A stretch of DNA of 64,000 nt from Galaxea fascicularis (Eukaryota > Cnidaria > Anthozoa > Scleractinia > Euphylliidae), in the NCBI GenBank assembly GCA_948470475.1, contig OX419335.1, forward strand, positions 19,123,479 to 19,187,478, written 5' to 3'. The notes under the pieces are model-generated. The model had not been told where the DNA came from. It worked only from the letters and a program-made list of their open reading frames with translations, and searched no databases. Position numbers and translations under genes: made by a program. Shown one piece after another: positions 21,906-33,419 of this stretch. Position 1 is the stretch's first letter; each line of letters opens with the position of its first letter.

Positions 21906-23918
21906 AAGGAAATTTTTCCAATATGTCGTACTAATCGTTTCAGGCAAAATTTTGGTCTTAGAATTTTAGGTAACAGGTTTGAGTCCTCAATGTTTTTTGT
22001 TTTACAGCTTTTCTTGGCGAAGACTTTCAAATCATGTGCCTAGCCCCCGGCAAGCAACTCAGTATTACTCAACATCACATGATTCGCTGATTGTCAGATG
22101 GCATTAGCCGTCGGTGGTAAGAAAATGAACTTACTGCGCTTGCGTTCACTAGCTGACTTCAAAGGAAGTCGCGCTCGCTTAATTTTTGCTGAAAAAAATT
22201 GTTAAACGACAACTTCTAAAAGCACCTTCTAAGCATTTGTTTAACTAACTAGCGGGTGAAAGGATACTTGATCAAAGATTTTCAGACTCAAGTGTGCGAG
22301 AACGAGAGTTCCTTTCCGTTCTGTGAATCCAAGAGCACGATGGTGGAGGCCACCGTAGTGAATGACATCAACTCATGCTGCAGTGAATGAATACCAAACA
22401 TCCTGGGAAGTAGTTCATTGCCTAGTTACAACCTTTTTTCTTTCTTTTTTCATTATGATCAGACATGGCAACAGCTGAAAGCTAAACTTTGCGTGCGTAA
22501 AGCCTTGACAAACTTTATGAATATTTAAACATTTAGTACTTATTGAAAGAACAAAAAAACAGTAGCAGATGTAAGTCCTTGAAAAATAACTTATTAGTGA
22601 TTACTGGGTTACACTTCGAGTGAATACGTGCAAAGCGTTTCTTCGCATGCACTCAAGAAAGTTTCACTTCGAGATTTACAGGTGGGTCCCTGTTTTCAAT
22701 TGTATTCAAAGCTGTCTATATCCGCGGTATGTTTTAGTTTATTTAAGCTTCCGATCATGTATTCTGGGCTTTCAATGCAAGTAGTGGCGTTAAAACAATT
22801 TTTGGCTCCACCTGGTTTTCAATCATTTCCCTTACTTTCAATGCGTTGTGGTTTTCAAGATTCAAGTTGTCGCATGGTGCGTGAATTGACCCTTGCAATT
22901 ATGCATTTTGCATTGGTGCTATCCACTGAATGAAAGTGGATCAATTCAACACAAAAACAGAACGTTCAAGATAAATTTTGTGCACTTGTTAAATAGATGT
23001 CAGAGATACCACAAGGCTGAGTAAACAAAATTTTAAAAAATAATTAAATACTCGTGGCAGTTTTCATTTTGATTAGTATTTTACGCGGTGCAAAATACAC
23101 TGTGACTGTCTGTTCGCTAAAATAGTACGTGCATAGAATATTCATGCAAGGACAAGGGAATCAGCTTTGGTCAGCAAAGTCACCAGCACTTTGTCTTTTG
23201 ATGATACAGTCAGGACTACAATTCATGAATCATAACTGCTTGTATCAGTTACTGTTACTACTCCGACCTACGCCACGTCTTCACAAAGAATTTTCGGTAA
23301 GCAAAATTGAGTATAGAAATTTTAAGGCCACTGCCTCACAAAATAAATTAAAGAATAATCCTAAGAGTTCATCTAAAAAACAGGAAGACATTTCATCTTG
23401 TCACAGCATGTATGTGACCACCATATATACGAGAAATGAGCAATTATGTACACATTGCTCAAATACATTTTAGGCTTGTTTGCTCGTTTCGAGGGACAGC
23501 TCTTTTTACCAAAATTACTCCGGTAAATGCAACAGGAATTCATCAATGAAATTCAAATATAATAAAGTTATTTCTGACCGGTACATGATTGAGAACATGA
23601 GCACAGGATAACAGGAAACGTGTATGATAGAGAACCGTTCGAGAGCCAAAGCGATGAACCAATTGGTGAAAGAATACAGAAAAATGAAAAACAATAACGA
23701 AAAACTGAACGCAAGCTTTTACGAGGGATTCAAATGATCTGTAACATGTTCTCTAATTTGAGCTAAATTTCCAATCGATAATAGCCAAAAAGCAGCTTTT
23801 ATGAAGAAAACAAGTTTTAAACCTTGTTTAACAAAACGGCTTTTAAACATGTTCAAGCGTTGTTGTGAATTCATGGTGCATCCTGAAGACACTTAAATGA
23901 AAACCAGTTGGGTGAGAC
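21906..23918. other. Interval with no supported gene
   Basis: Open frames at 22628-22933 and 23129-23473 lack known motifs, splice partners or conserved character. AT-rich filler with no clear element ends. Confidence 0.45.
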
Positions 23919-23921
23919 TAA

Positions 23922-24604
23922 AGCGGCCTTCACACGACAAACTAAAGTTGATAAACTCGTGTTTGCGAACTCGAAAGAGTTGGCGAACTCATGCTTTCAC
24001 ACGTCAAACACGCGTCAAATCACAACACACGCCAATTTGCAAAGTTTGCAAAATCGCCGCCGTATTCCGCTTGTGCTTTGCTTTTATTTTATGCTTATCG
24101 CCGGAGAATTGAGCGAAGAAAGCGTTGGAAAATATAAATCTGTGAACAAAACCCTACCTAAACAGAAATCCACCCCTTTCATTGGCGCGAACAATACTCT
24201 CGTCCAAGAGTTTCGCGCAGAAGACGCCGCAGGTTTCAAAAATTGTTATCTTTATACGAAGGGGACGAAATGTCCCACAAAGCCGGACAATTGTGTACTT
24301 CATCAATGAATTGAAATGTCGCTTCGTCCTGTCGTTCGTCCGCCATTTTCTGAAGTGTCACGCAAATCACGTGAATAGAGCACGAATTTTCATTGGTTTT
24401 AAGTAAATAACTCACGTTTCCAATCGTTCACACGTCAAATACGAGTTTGCCAACACGAAAAAGTTGGCGAGAATAGAGACAAGTTCTATTTGTCGCCAAC
24501 AGTTTGCCAACATGCCTGACAACTGTTGTTGTGTCTTTCACATACGCCAACTTGAGTGTGTCAACACGAGTTTGCCAACTTAAGTTTGTCGTGTGAAAGC
24601 CGCT
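23922..24604. mobile_element. PIF/Harbinger-like MITE, TSD TAA
   Basis: The left end AGCGGCCTTCACACGACAAA and right end TTTGTCGTGTGAAAGCCGCT are inverted repeats flanked by TAA at 23919-23921 and 24605-24607. Subterminal words (GTTGGCGAACTC, CACACGTCAAA, GAGTTTGCCAAC) recur in both orientations. It is 683 bp long with no transposase. Confidence 0.87.
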
Positions 24605-24945
24605 TAAGCCAATTCACCCAGAGCCTCAGAGACTGGCATCGATGAAGAAAGTGAATTTCGTCCTTGAGAACTACTCGTTATGGGAGGAGCATCACAATTA
24701 ATATTCATCATAAGCATATTTATCTAGTCAAATCCATGAATTTGTTTTTCAATTTAACTTGAAATGCGAGTTACTAGGTTTTTGCGCGAACGTGAAGGAA
24801 TTTTGGGAATTATTCGTGATGCGTGAAACCTCACAATAGTTTTACGTGAATGCATTTTGCAAAGTGGTATAGGGGACCTTCTCTAAGGCAATTTTAAGGT
24901 TAAACGTTTTGGTGGACACAGTGACAGATATATACCTTATATAAT

Positions 24946-24990
24946 GTGTCATATTCTATACGACACGTTATATTCTATACGACACGTTAA
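24946..24990 (+). repeat. Short tandem repeat upstream of the GPCR
   Basis: TATTCTATACGACACGTTA occurs twice in tandem, preceded by a partial copy. It could matter to transcription of the GPCR, but nothing shows this. Confidence 0.6.
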
Positions 24991-25099
24991 TTAAAGTAGC
25001 TATTGCTTTTATAAACAGGTTTGGACTCTACAGATTGGCTTGATACTCAATCGCTGCTAAGGGGTAGCACTGAAGAGAATTCAGTTTGCCTCAGTGAAG

Positions 25100-26185
25100 A
25101 TGAACACGACAGATGCACCTCAACTTTGTTTGGACTCGACCCTTTCGATGGAGCTAGCGAGTTTCAAGTTATCTCCCATACTGTATGGATGTTTAATCGC
25201 CATTTGCATCTTTAACGGCATCTTGTCAGTTCTAGCCACGGTCGGGAACAGTCTTGTTTTAATAATCATCGTAAAGTTCCCTTCGCTTCGCACTATTTCC
25301 AATATATTAATATTCTCACTGGCACTCACAGACGTTTTTGTCGGTCTAGTCGTTCAACCAGCTTTTGTGGTTTTTATCGCCGGCAAACTAAACCTTGTGT
25401 TTTATTGCGACGCGCTAGTGACGTACTTATTTACGGAAATATTTTGCGTGGGTTTGTCTTTGATAACACTGAGCCTGATCGCTAGTGAACGATTTTTCGC
25501 CATAGTTTATCCTTTCAAATATATCACCTACATGACCAAACCACGCCTGACCACCTGTGTAGGTATTGTCTGGGCAGCATGGTTCCTTTTCAACGTCATT
25601 TGTAGAGCTTTGAGGGTCAAAAATGACGAGTTCTTCTCACCCATTGCTTCGGTCATCATCGGTTGTAGCCTGATATTTAACGTGGTTTTGCATCATAAAA
25701 TTTTCAAGATCATAAGGCGACATGAGCGACAAATTCATGCACAAAACAGAGTGAACATGGAGGTTCGCGCAAGGAACACTAGCAAAATAACTGGCAGCAG
25801 TTCAAACATACAAGACACATCGTTGAGCGCAAGAGAGACCCACATGGCTCGAACAGTGGCATATCTTACCGGGGTCCTTGTACTGTGTTATTCATTCTTG
25901 ATGATCACGTCCTTTTTGGACATGTTTGTTGAAAATGACGCTTTGTTTGATCATTTGCTGTATCCCTTAGCGGAAACAGTGACATTCTTGAATTCCTCGT
26001 TAAACCCTTTCCTGTACTGCTGGAGATGCAGGGATCTGAAAGAAAAGATCTGGTTTGTCATCAAGGGATCGACATATAAGGGTAAGAGTGGTAGCAGATG
26101 TAACGGTACTCTGGGACAAAGGCCTAGGGCACCAGATACTGAGAACTCTACAAAAAGGCAAGCTGCCGAAAAAGGCTTTAATTAA
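25100..26185 (+). CDS. Class A (rhodopsin-like) GPCR, orphan
   Basis: Seven-helix plasma-membrane receptor of 361 residues, uninterrupted. Visible: TM1 with GNSLVL, TM2 LALTD (conserved Asp), a Cys at the top of TM3 (FYCD), SERFFAIVYPF in place of the usual DRY box, a very short second extracellular loop, a basic third intracellular loop (KIIRRHERQ...) and TM7 SSLNPFLYCWR (NPxxY). The TM6 CWxP motif is absent (VLCYSFLMITS). The overall pattern resembles melanocortin/adenosine-like orphan receptors that are abundant in cnidarians. The ATG at 25100 is chosen; an upstream frame from 25021 and an acceptor-like ACAG at 25015-25018 suggest a spliced 5' UTR. The N-terminus has one NTT glycosylation site. 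The ligand cannot be inferred. Confidence 0.9.
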   Translation: MNTTDAPQLCLDSTLSMELASFKLSPILYGCLIAICIFNGILSVLATVGNSLVLIIIVKFPSLRTISNILIFSLALTDVFVGLVVQPAFVVFIAGKLNLVFYCDALVTYLFTEIFCVGLSLITLSLIASERFFAIVYPFKYITYMTKPRLTTCVGIVWAAWFLFNVICRALRVKNDEFFSPIASVIIGCSLIFNVVLHHKIFKIIRRHERQIHAQNRVNMEVRARNTSKITGSSSNIQDTSLSARETHMARTVAYLTGVLVLCYSFLMITSFLDMFVENDALFDHLLYPLAETVTFLNSSLNPFLYCWRCRDLKEKIWFVIKGSTYKGKSGSRCNGTLGQRPRAPDTENSTKRQAAEKGFN

Positions 26186-26689
26186 CGTTCAATGTTCAAG
26201 AGCAACACTGTTGATACTGCATCGTAAAATAGAAAAAATGAAGGGTCTCGCGTGGGAATGGACCACTCAGTACTGGCATAGTTTTCACCACAAAACCGTT
26301 TGAAGTAAGGGTAGAACCGTTCACCGACATCAATTGCTTTAGATTGGTTCTCTGAGTGAAAGATGATCATGCGTGGTTAGCCTTTTTCATAAATAACAGC
26401 AAAATATGCAATAGATCAAATGACATGGCTGTAGTTGTTTAAGCCATTTTTTTCTTATTCGCACAAAAAAGAAAAGAATTAAAGCGTTATATTTTGGGTG
26501 TCTAGCTACTGGTTTAGTGTCTGCTTGAAGGGGCTATGTCACAAGGTGTGGCTGAGCACTGACTTCCTGTCATCTGTCATCAAGTCTGTTAGATTTCTAC
26601 TGTTCCCTGTTGTTATCCGACAAAATCGGCGGGGTCTTGAGACGGTGAACCGCGTGAGCGAAATAAACGCACAAATTCGCGTTGCCGCT

Positions 26690-27255
26690 GTGTTTATTAA
26701 CTTTTTTTTCATCTGTTTATTAATACAAACGTCAACAGTTTTACAAATTACAATATAAAATACCCAAACAAATAAAAAATATATAAGGGCACAAAATAAA
26801 GAAACAATTACCATGTTACATTTAAGACACCACTATTGCACGAATTCTTACAACAATAGATTCTGGAAGCCCGCCCATTTTTCCTTTAAGGCATATTTTT
26901 ACCTGTTATGACGCCATATATAAAGCTCAGTTTCATACTTACCAGTAATATTTGGATAAACTTGGTTGCTTCTGTTATCCCAGATGTAAAACTTTGCAAT
27001 AAGGAGAAGATAGTTGACTAAGGGGCAGGAGTGTGTCAAAATACCGACTACAACATCTCGTAAAGTAAGATTAATTTTTTCTTTCATAGATGAGTACCGC
27101 AACAGTTCAAAGTTAGCCCAGAAGGTTTGAGAGTGAAGGCAGTTATACAACAAATGATACAGCGTTTCTGGCTCAGATTTGCAAAATGTACACTTGTTAT
27201 CAGTACTGTAACCTATTTTGTGAAGTTTAGTGTTGGTGTAAAGAATTTAAAACTT
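26690..27255 (-). mobile_element. L1/Tx1-like LINE 3' fragment
   Basis: The reverse strand reads a zinc-binding RT C-terminal segment (CTFCKSEPETLYHLLYNC, then WANFELL) from about 27230 to about 26900, then an AT-rich tail to about 26690. CxxC...HxxxxC is the pattern of the domain that follows RT in L1/Tx1-type LINEs. The catalytic part is absent. Confidence 0.7.
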
Positions 27256-27259
27256 TGTA

Positions 27260-29080
27260 CTGAAAGGCTTTACAGGGCGACTACTTCAACCAAGGCCACC
27301 TAGGAAAATTTCCTGCAAACTAGCCAATGAGAATCTCACATCGGACGATGGATTTTGACAAAATTAATTATGTATGACAAATTTACCCACTATCGAAGCA
27401 CAACAAAATTCAAATTGTTGCTTTTCTGTTGTTTCACCACTCGAACATTATTGGCCAATTTGAAAAAAAAAATCTTGGGTGGCCTGGGTCGGAGTAGTTG
27501 TACTGTAACCACTAAAAGTGACCAACGTTTAATTTCCCCTAGAGCAAAACCTCTGATCAAACATAATGGTTGTGAGAAAAATGAAGTGATCAAGAAGTAA
27601 CAAAGGGTATTGTTTAACAAATTCCACTCATCATCACCACAGAAAATATATGGAGAATATAAATTCTGATGTAAGGGTTAAAAGGGTAAAAGTTTCTCAC
27701 TTCTGAACCCATCAACTTTGTAGCGACCAGTAATAAACAACCTTATGTGCAACAAGGTTAAAAAAAACACTCTTTCAGTCTAGAATTGTTAGAATCCCTT
27801 GTTTTTAATTAAAATACATCCCTTACCTATTACGAATTGCCAAAGAAACAGATTTAATTGTATGTAAAATCTAAAACTTCGTGGAAAAATTTGGTCTTAT
27901 TGTCACATGAGCGAATTCGACAGGCACCCGAAATTCTGCTAATTAAAATTCACAGAAAAGAAGACAATAAGCTTTGCCACACAACGTTTACTAAGATCAC
28001 AGGCAGCCCAATCGTGGTGTGTGACATCAAAAGTTCATAAAAAAAACATACCGTTTAAGCTAAAACTCCAACGAACCAAAAAAGGCCTTCCTACCTTCAC
28101 CCTACTGTGTCTTGTCACTTTCTGGGACACTGTCCACTCTGGAAAGAGAGAGTGGACAGTACGTTACCTCGGATTTAAAAAAATGATGGCATGACACCCT
28201 TTCGGTGAACATAACGGCCACTCAAAAATAAGTTATTATATGTTGTTAAGCATGCATATTTCTCAAAATTTGTTATTTTTAGTACATTTTACCCCAGGTT
28301 GCCTTTTTTTCAGTTTCAATCATCATAACGTTTCTTACTGTTCTAGGATTGTTGTAAATTAGTACTGAAAAACAGGGACCGCGCAGTGGGTGGGGCTGGG
28401 GGGAGGCTTTAGCCCCACACTTTTTTGGCGGATTAAGTCACTTCCGGTATCTACGAGTAAAAACAGGAATAAGTTTGAATTGATGACGTCATTCGTGCGT
28501 CTGTCCTCTAAGAGATCATAAGTAAGAACCAATCAAAATGCATGCATAATGAGCTAATTATATAATTAGTCCTCGAGGCTTCTTAATACATACTTATAAT
28601 AACTTGTTTAAATTCAACACGAACTGATCAGAAGTATATATAGCAGAGTATAAAACTTAAAGCCGATACGATTCCACAAACGTCTGTCTGTTTCATTTAT
28701 TCTTTTTTCAACACGCTACATACATATTATGTAGCATCAGCAATCTTGTTCAGCGCTTATTCTACTGCTGCATTACGCTGGCTTGAAGAGAGAGGGTCAT
28801 AGTAACTAGACAAATGGGCACGCAAAATGCTTCCGGTAGTTCTCAGTCCCAAATCTACTTAGTAATGCAATTGCCACTATTCCGAAAAGCACTTAATGCA
28901 AGGATGAATTTTTTTTTAGCTAAAATACTTTAGAAAGTTCACAAATCTCCTAATTATGCGACAACAATAGCACCAGTAACAACAGTAATATTACTATTGA
29001 TAGCCAAGACGAGTGAGCATGGCGCTTGGACGTGTATTTTATAGCTCGTCTAAAGTTTTAATATTTTAAGCGTTTTATCA
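27260..29080. other. Intergenic AT-rich sequence
   Basis: No supported gene. A short perfect hairpin is present at about 28128-28159 (ACTGTCCACTCT mirrored by AGAGTGGACAGT), and a TATATATAGCAGAGTATAAAA-type run near 28635-28650 could be a core promoter for the LINE copy that follows. Confidence 0.4.
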
Positions 29081-29084
29081 TCTC

Positions 29085-31105
29085 TTGAGTTCTGAAAGCA
29101 CTTCGGTTCAGTACTACTACGATGATTCCAGCTTCTATACAGCTATTTCGACGGTCTCCGAAAAAGAAACGTCAATAATGTGTTCGATTGCCCTTGCTCT
29201 TGTGGCCGCCATTTTTTTTTCTTCTCCACGTGCAAAAGGCTTCTTCTCGTCAAGGTGCAATATTATGCGAATTCAACCAGCTGCTTCCAACAGATTCGTT
29301 TATTTATTTCTGGTGACATCTTGTTAAATCCTGGTCCGCTTACCAGGTCTCAGTCCGTGAAGTTGAAAGGTATTTCAGATCGACTCTACCCAATTCTACA
29401 TGGAGAACTGTCGTCTTTCAAAGGCCTGAAAATGGGTCATTTGAATGTTAACGGTCTTCTGAGCAAGATTCATGATGTCAAGGTGTTATTATTTGCCTTA
29501 CAATTCGACGTTTTGACCATCTCTGAAACTCATCTCCGATGCAGAACTAAGGATAAGGATATTTATATTCCTATCCTATTGTTTTAAGCACTACATCAAA
29601 GAGGGAAAAGCCTGTGACCCTGATAAAATCACTGGCAAAGAACTGCAAATGCTTGGTGACGTCTTAATACCTTTCTTAACATTGCAAAGAAGACCTTTGA
29701 TGATTGCATGTTCCCATCGCAATGGAAGACAGCACAGGTCCACTGTATCTACAAAAAGGGTAGTACTGAGGACTGTGGAAATTATCGTCCAATTTCACTT
29801 CTAAATATACCAAGCAAGTCAGTTATTGGAAAGTATTGCTTGCTTTCAACTTAATTGATTCTTTTCTGAACCAACATAAAAATAGTTACTAGCTCCGAAT
29901 GGGGCTTCAGAAAGGGCAGATCCTCTGAGTTGCTGCTTCTTAGCATGACAGAGAAATGAAGGCTTGCTTTCTAAGATGAAGAAAATCAACTGGCATAATC
30001 TTTATTGACTTCCAAAAGGCGTTTGACTGTGTCTCATCAAACATGTTTTATCTCAAAAACTCAAAGCTTCAGGTCTACGTGGTGACTCATTTGACTGGAT
30101 TGTTAATTACCTGAATAACCGCCACCTGTTTGTGTCTATTAATGGAATAAATTCTGAGAAAATGAGATTAACCTCTGGCGTACCCCAAGGCTCCTTGTTG
30201 GGCCCAAGACTTTTCAGCATCTTTACAAATGACCTGCCTTTGTCCCTTGACTCAAAGATAGAAATGTTCGCTGACGACTCCACTGCCTACATTATAAGCC
30301 GTGAGAAACTCCATTGACTCCATTTCAATCCAAATTCAAAATCTCTTGCATCAACTACTTACCTGGTCTAAATTTAACTCCATGTTCATCCATCCAAGTC
30401 TGAGGTAAAGTTCATCTCAAAAAGACCATTCATCGGCCCAATTTGACTTATTACTATAGACCGATCAATTGTGTTTCCAGTTCACCTTGCTTAGGAGTCA
30501 AGCTTGATAACAAGCTTAATTGGTCTCCTCACATCAAAATGGTTACTTCAAACTTCAACGCAAAGATTTCTAAGCTTAAACAGATGAAGACCTTCAACCG
30601 ATCCACTTTGGAATCTATTTACTTCAAAGGTATCTTGCCAAGTGTGACTTATTGTATATCTTTGTGGGGATCGTCCAACTTGTTGGCTGACCTTGAGGAC
30701 TCGCACATCCGTGCTGCCAGATCCACACTGATATCAGCATATCCACCCCCAAAACACGAAGTCCTCAGCATGGCAAAATGGTCATCTATACATTATATGT
30801 ATAAGAGAAGACTTGCCTGACTCGCATATCAGGCTTTTTACAACTTAGCTCCTGATGACATTAACAGTTTATTTACAAAGCACGAAACTTCATACAATTT
30901 AAGAGACAACTTATGATTAGATCTTAAATGTTCTAAATCCAAAGCCTTGCATGATTCTTTCACTCATCGTGCTAGCATTGTTTGGAATTGCTTACTTAGT
31001 CAGTTAAAGTCCAAGCCTAGCTACTCTTCTTTCAAGGCTAGCACTAAGAAATTCTCTAAATGCATTGACCAAATTAATTTCGGCACAGTCTACTGTAACC
31101 AATAA
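29085..31105 (+). mobile_element. Degraded CR1/L2-like LINE with 2A-like motif
   Basis: Order: a short leader reading MCSIALALVAAIFF then, after a nine-T run that shifts frame, SGDILLNPGP (29309-29338); an apurinic-endonuclease start (HLNVNGLLSKIHDVKVLL, SETHLR); an internal deletion near 29580; and RT blocks GNYRPISLL, SGVPQGSLLGP, FADDSTAY (the YxDD box) and the C-terminal SSFKASTKKFSKC near 31050. Several frameshifts and stops make it non-functional. The endonuclease-to-RT gap shows it lost part of ORF2. Confidence 0.88.
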
Positions 31106-31171
31106 TATCAGTGACGAATTTATGTATTATTGATATCTAGTTTATGGTTTGAACCCAGGAGTCATATCATA

Positions 31172-31780
31172 ATTAAGTGGAGTACGATCGTCCGGGTGAG
31201 TGTAGTCCTAACAAGGACTGTTTGTGGTCACATTGACTGACGTTTCGACAACCTGAGCGGAAGTCATCATCAGAATCAAGTGATTTGTGTAACGTCAGTA
31301 GATGGTATAAATTCTCTGGTCTTTCCTGTGATTGGTCAACGAAGTCGTGATGTTATTGGTCGACTGTCAGTAAGGCTAGTTGTCATTGGCTGTGAAGACT
31401 GTACACGGTGATTGGTACGTTTCGATCCGTCTTTTGTTAGACTAATGTCTGTACGTTTGTGTCGGTCAGTCTGTTGTTTGTCCGTTGTTAATGTCGTCGA
31501 CAAGTCGTTTGTAAGGTGCGGGAAGTTGTAGGCAACTGTTTAGTGGCGTCTGTTCTAAGTTAGTGAACCAGCTTTCCAATACGATCCGTTGGTAGTAATT
31601 AGTACAGTAGGTAACGCATTCAACAGAGTCCCAGTCGATTCTGTGGTTTGTCTGTAAATGGTGTTCAGCAATGTTATTGTTGAGGTCACCATTTCTCGTC
31701 CCTCGTTTGTGTTCAGTAAGTCGTTCTAGTTTCTGCCGGTCTCACCGATATAGGTGGCCTGGCAGTTGCAATCCGTGTCC
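31172..31780 (-). mobile_element. Penelope-like element 3' fragment (GIY-YIG end plus hammerhead-like motif)
   Basis: The reverse strand from about 31780 reads DCNCQATYIGETGRN then RLTEHKRG, NNIAEHHLQTNH and later LESWF, the GIY-YIG endonuclease domain of Penelope-like elements, to about 31440. Downstream (31235-31273, minus) is a hammerhead-like core CTGATGA...GAAACGTCAGTC, then a terminal stretch to about 31172. The 5' part, including the reverse transcriptase, is missing. Its 5' break is fused directly to the fibre-like pseudogene of the adjacent viral island. Confidence 0.82.
31235..31273 (-). ncRNA. Candidate hammerhead-like motif of the 31-kb Penelope fragment
   Basis: The reverse strand reads CTGATGA, 20 nt, GAAAC, GTCA, GTC. 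Core boxes are intact, but stem II is weak (GAC/GTC only), so function is doubtful. It lies just 3' of the GIY-YIG coding part, where such motifs sit in Penelope-like elements. Confidence 0.5.
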
Positions 31781-32721
31781 GTTCAGATCCAAATCACCGT
31801 GCATTTTCACCCTTCCGTTACCGTCAACTTCGAATCCGCCATTGTTTTTACCGACAATGCGGTACTCGTTTGTATTCAAAACGTCGTGCATCGTGATTTC
31901 CCCAGAATAGAAAGCAAGTCCTCCACCAACTTGGTTCAACAAAATCCAAATCGGTTTGTAATTCCATCCGTCCATTTTACAGTGTATCAAAAAACGCCGG
32001 GTCCACATTAGGAACGTAACCTTGACTGAACCCCGTAAACGACCATCCTCCCCGTTGTCTGCGCAGAAGTTTCTCCGTGCAAATCAAGGTAAAGGTATCT
32101 GTGGAATTGAATGAGGGTTCTCGCACAACCTGCAATTGAACCCACCGGAGCAATCGTTTTGGATGTTGGATGTCTGGCTGGCGATGGACAAGGTGGTCGC
32201 GGGTGTATTGACAGTTGCGCGCACCCAACTCGGAGGGAAGAATTCGACGACGGAGGTGTAATAGCCAAACGGAAGCGGGTGCATATTGAAACTGATTCGT
32301 GAGCGGTAGCTGTTGCTTCTCGCATCTTTGACGACAGTAAAATAGTAAGCATTCTTATCGATCTTGTGGGGGGAGGCTGTGAAACCGTTAATAGCGTTGA
32401 TGATCATGTTGTTCTCACTTGACGATTCGTCGACGTCGTCCATCAGGTATTTGAAAGGGTTTCTCTGGTGCCCGGAAGGTGAACCCTCTACGTATTTTTT
32501 GTATTCTGATGTGATTTGTGTGCGTAGGGCTGTTTTTTCCGCGGCCACATATTTTTCATTCACAGCCGAAGTGTCGTCGGCAGGGCTGTCAGGAAGGTTG
32601 ATGACGTTGTTTCCGTCCACGTTAAGAGATGCCAGCATCTTGTTTGTGCCGAAGACGCTCAGGCAGTTGTCGTCCACATACTGTTTGTTGGTTGCGCTTT
32701 CCAGCTTCGGGTCGAGATAAC
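31760..32721 (-). pseudogene. Fibre-like (phage-tail-fibre-type) protein, broken
   Basis: The reverse strand carries LDPKLESATNKQYVDDNC, then DGNNVINLPDSPADDTSAV followed by NEKYV. This N-x-I-x-x-L-P-D-P...A-V-x-x-x-Y-V pattern recurs in bacteriophage tail fibres and in surface proteins of some large dsDNA elements. The long frame runs 32084-32677; near 32085 the reading moves to other frames (pieces within 31977-32230 and 31742-32008), where DLNGHG returns. Upstream it is open to the point where the divergent gene at 32723 starts. Its 3' end is cut by the Penelope-like fragment. Attachment or structural role is an inference. Confidence 0.55.
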
Positions 32722-32722
32722 G

Positions 32723-33109
32723 ATGGCTGAAAATTACGAGCCCGATCTTTCCGACAGTGATTTCGCCAGTTTGGTTGGTTTCGAAAAGAAAATCTTCAAA
32801 AACGAGAAAACATCAGTGGGAGCTGTCATTCCTAACATCACAAGAAGTGTCGACTGGGTTTTTATCCATTGCGATTTGATTACGCGGCAGGAGAATGATG
32901 TGGAGAACGACGTTTTGTTCAGCTTGTCGATCATCAACCGCAAGGTCAGCTATCCTTTTCAGGAAGAGCCTCTTCGTTTGGAATACCACCACGATAAATT
33001 CGGTAAGGATCAGGATCACGGACGGGCGAAACTACATTCTCGACCTCAACGGACTCGATGTGGCTTTGAGCCTCATGATCGACGAAGCGTAATTTTCCGA
33101 AAGGTATAA
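32723..33109 (+). pseudogene. Small conserved-looking protein of the viral island
   Basis: The ATG at 32723 opens MAENYEPDLSDSDFASLVGF, 128 codons. The second half of the natural product seems to lie in another frame: from about 33000 the frame ending at 33092 (ITDGRNYILDLNGLDVALSL) looks coding while the ATG frame turns basic and odd, so a frameshift near 33000 is likely. It sits 1 bp from the divergent fibre-like gene. I do not recognise its function; a minor structural role is possible by position only. Confidence 0.45.
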
Positions 33110-33117
33110 GGGGCGAT

Positions 33118-33419
33118 ATGAATCACACGAGCAAGTGGATGAGGTTTTTCGATGAGCGCGCCGGGCGCTATCGCTATTCAAACACTAAAGCTCGGGTGTT
33201 GTCCGCGACACGCTCATGGCAATCGGAAAAAGTTTCGCCAAGACCGCGACGCAGACCGTCAAAAAGGCTGCCGAAAAGGATGCGACACAAGCTGTCATAA
33301 AAGGGGGAAAGAAGAAAAAAATACAACAGTTGCTGCGGGCAAGGCGCTCTCGAATAACAAGTTCGCCCCAGTCTGACTCAATGTTGAAGTTGAGCCGAAT
33401 TCTGGCTAACCGACTTTGA
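33118..33419 (+). pseudogene. Small basic protein, frame-shifted
   Basis: The ATG at 33118 reads MNHTSKWMRFFDERAGRYRY. Around 33205-33216 the better frame becomes the one with MAIGKSFAKTATQTVKKAAE and a Lys-rich run GGKKKK, ending at 33419. Lys/Arg-rich small proteins next to the capsid gene are typical of DNA-condensing or minor core proteins in adenovirus- and Polinton-like genomes, so that role is plausible but unproven. Confidence 0.4.

Noticed and set aside
22628..23473. Two open frames of 101 and 114 codons as a gene
   Set aside because: No splice logic, no recognisable motif, and composition like the surrounding AT-rich DNA.
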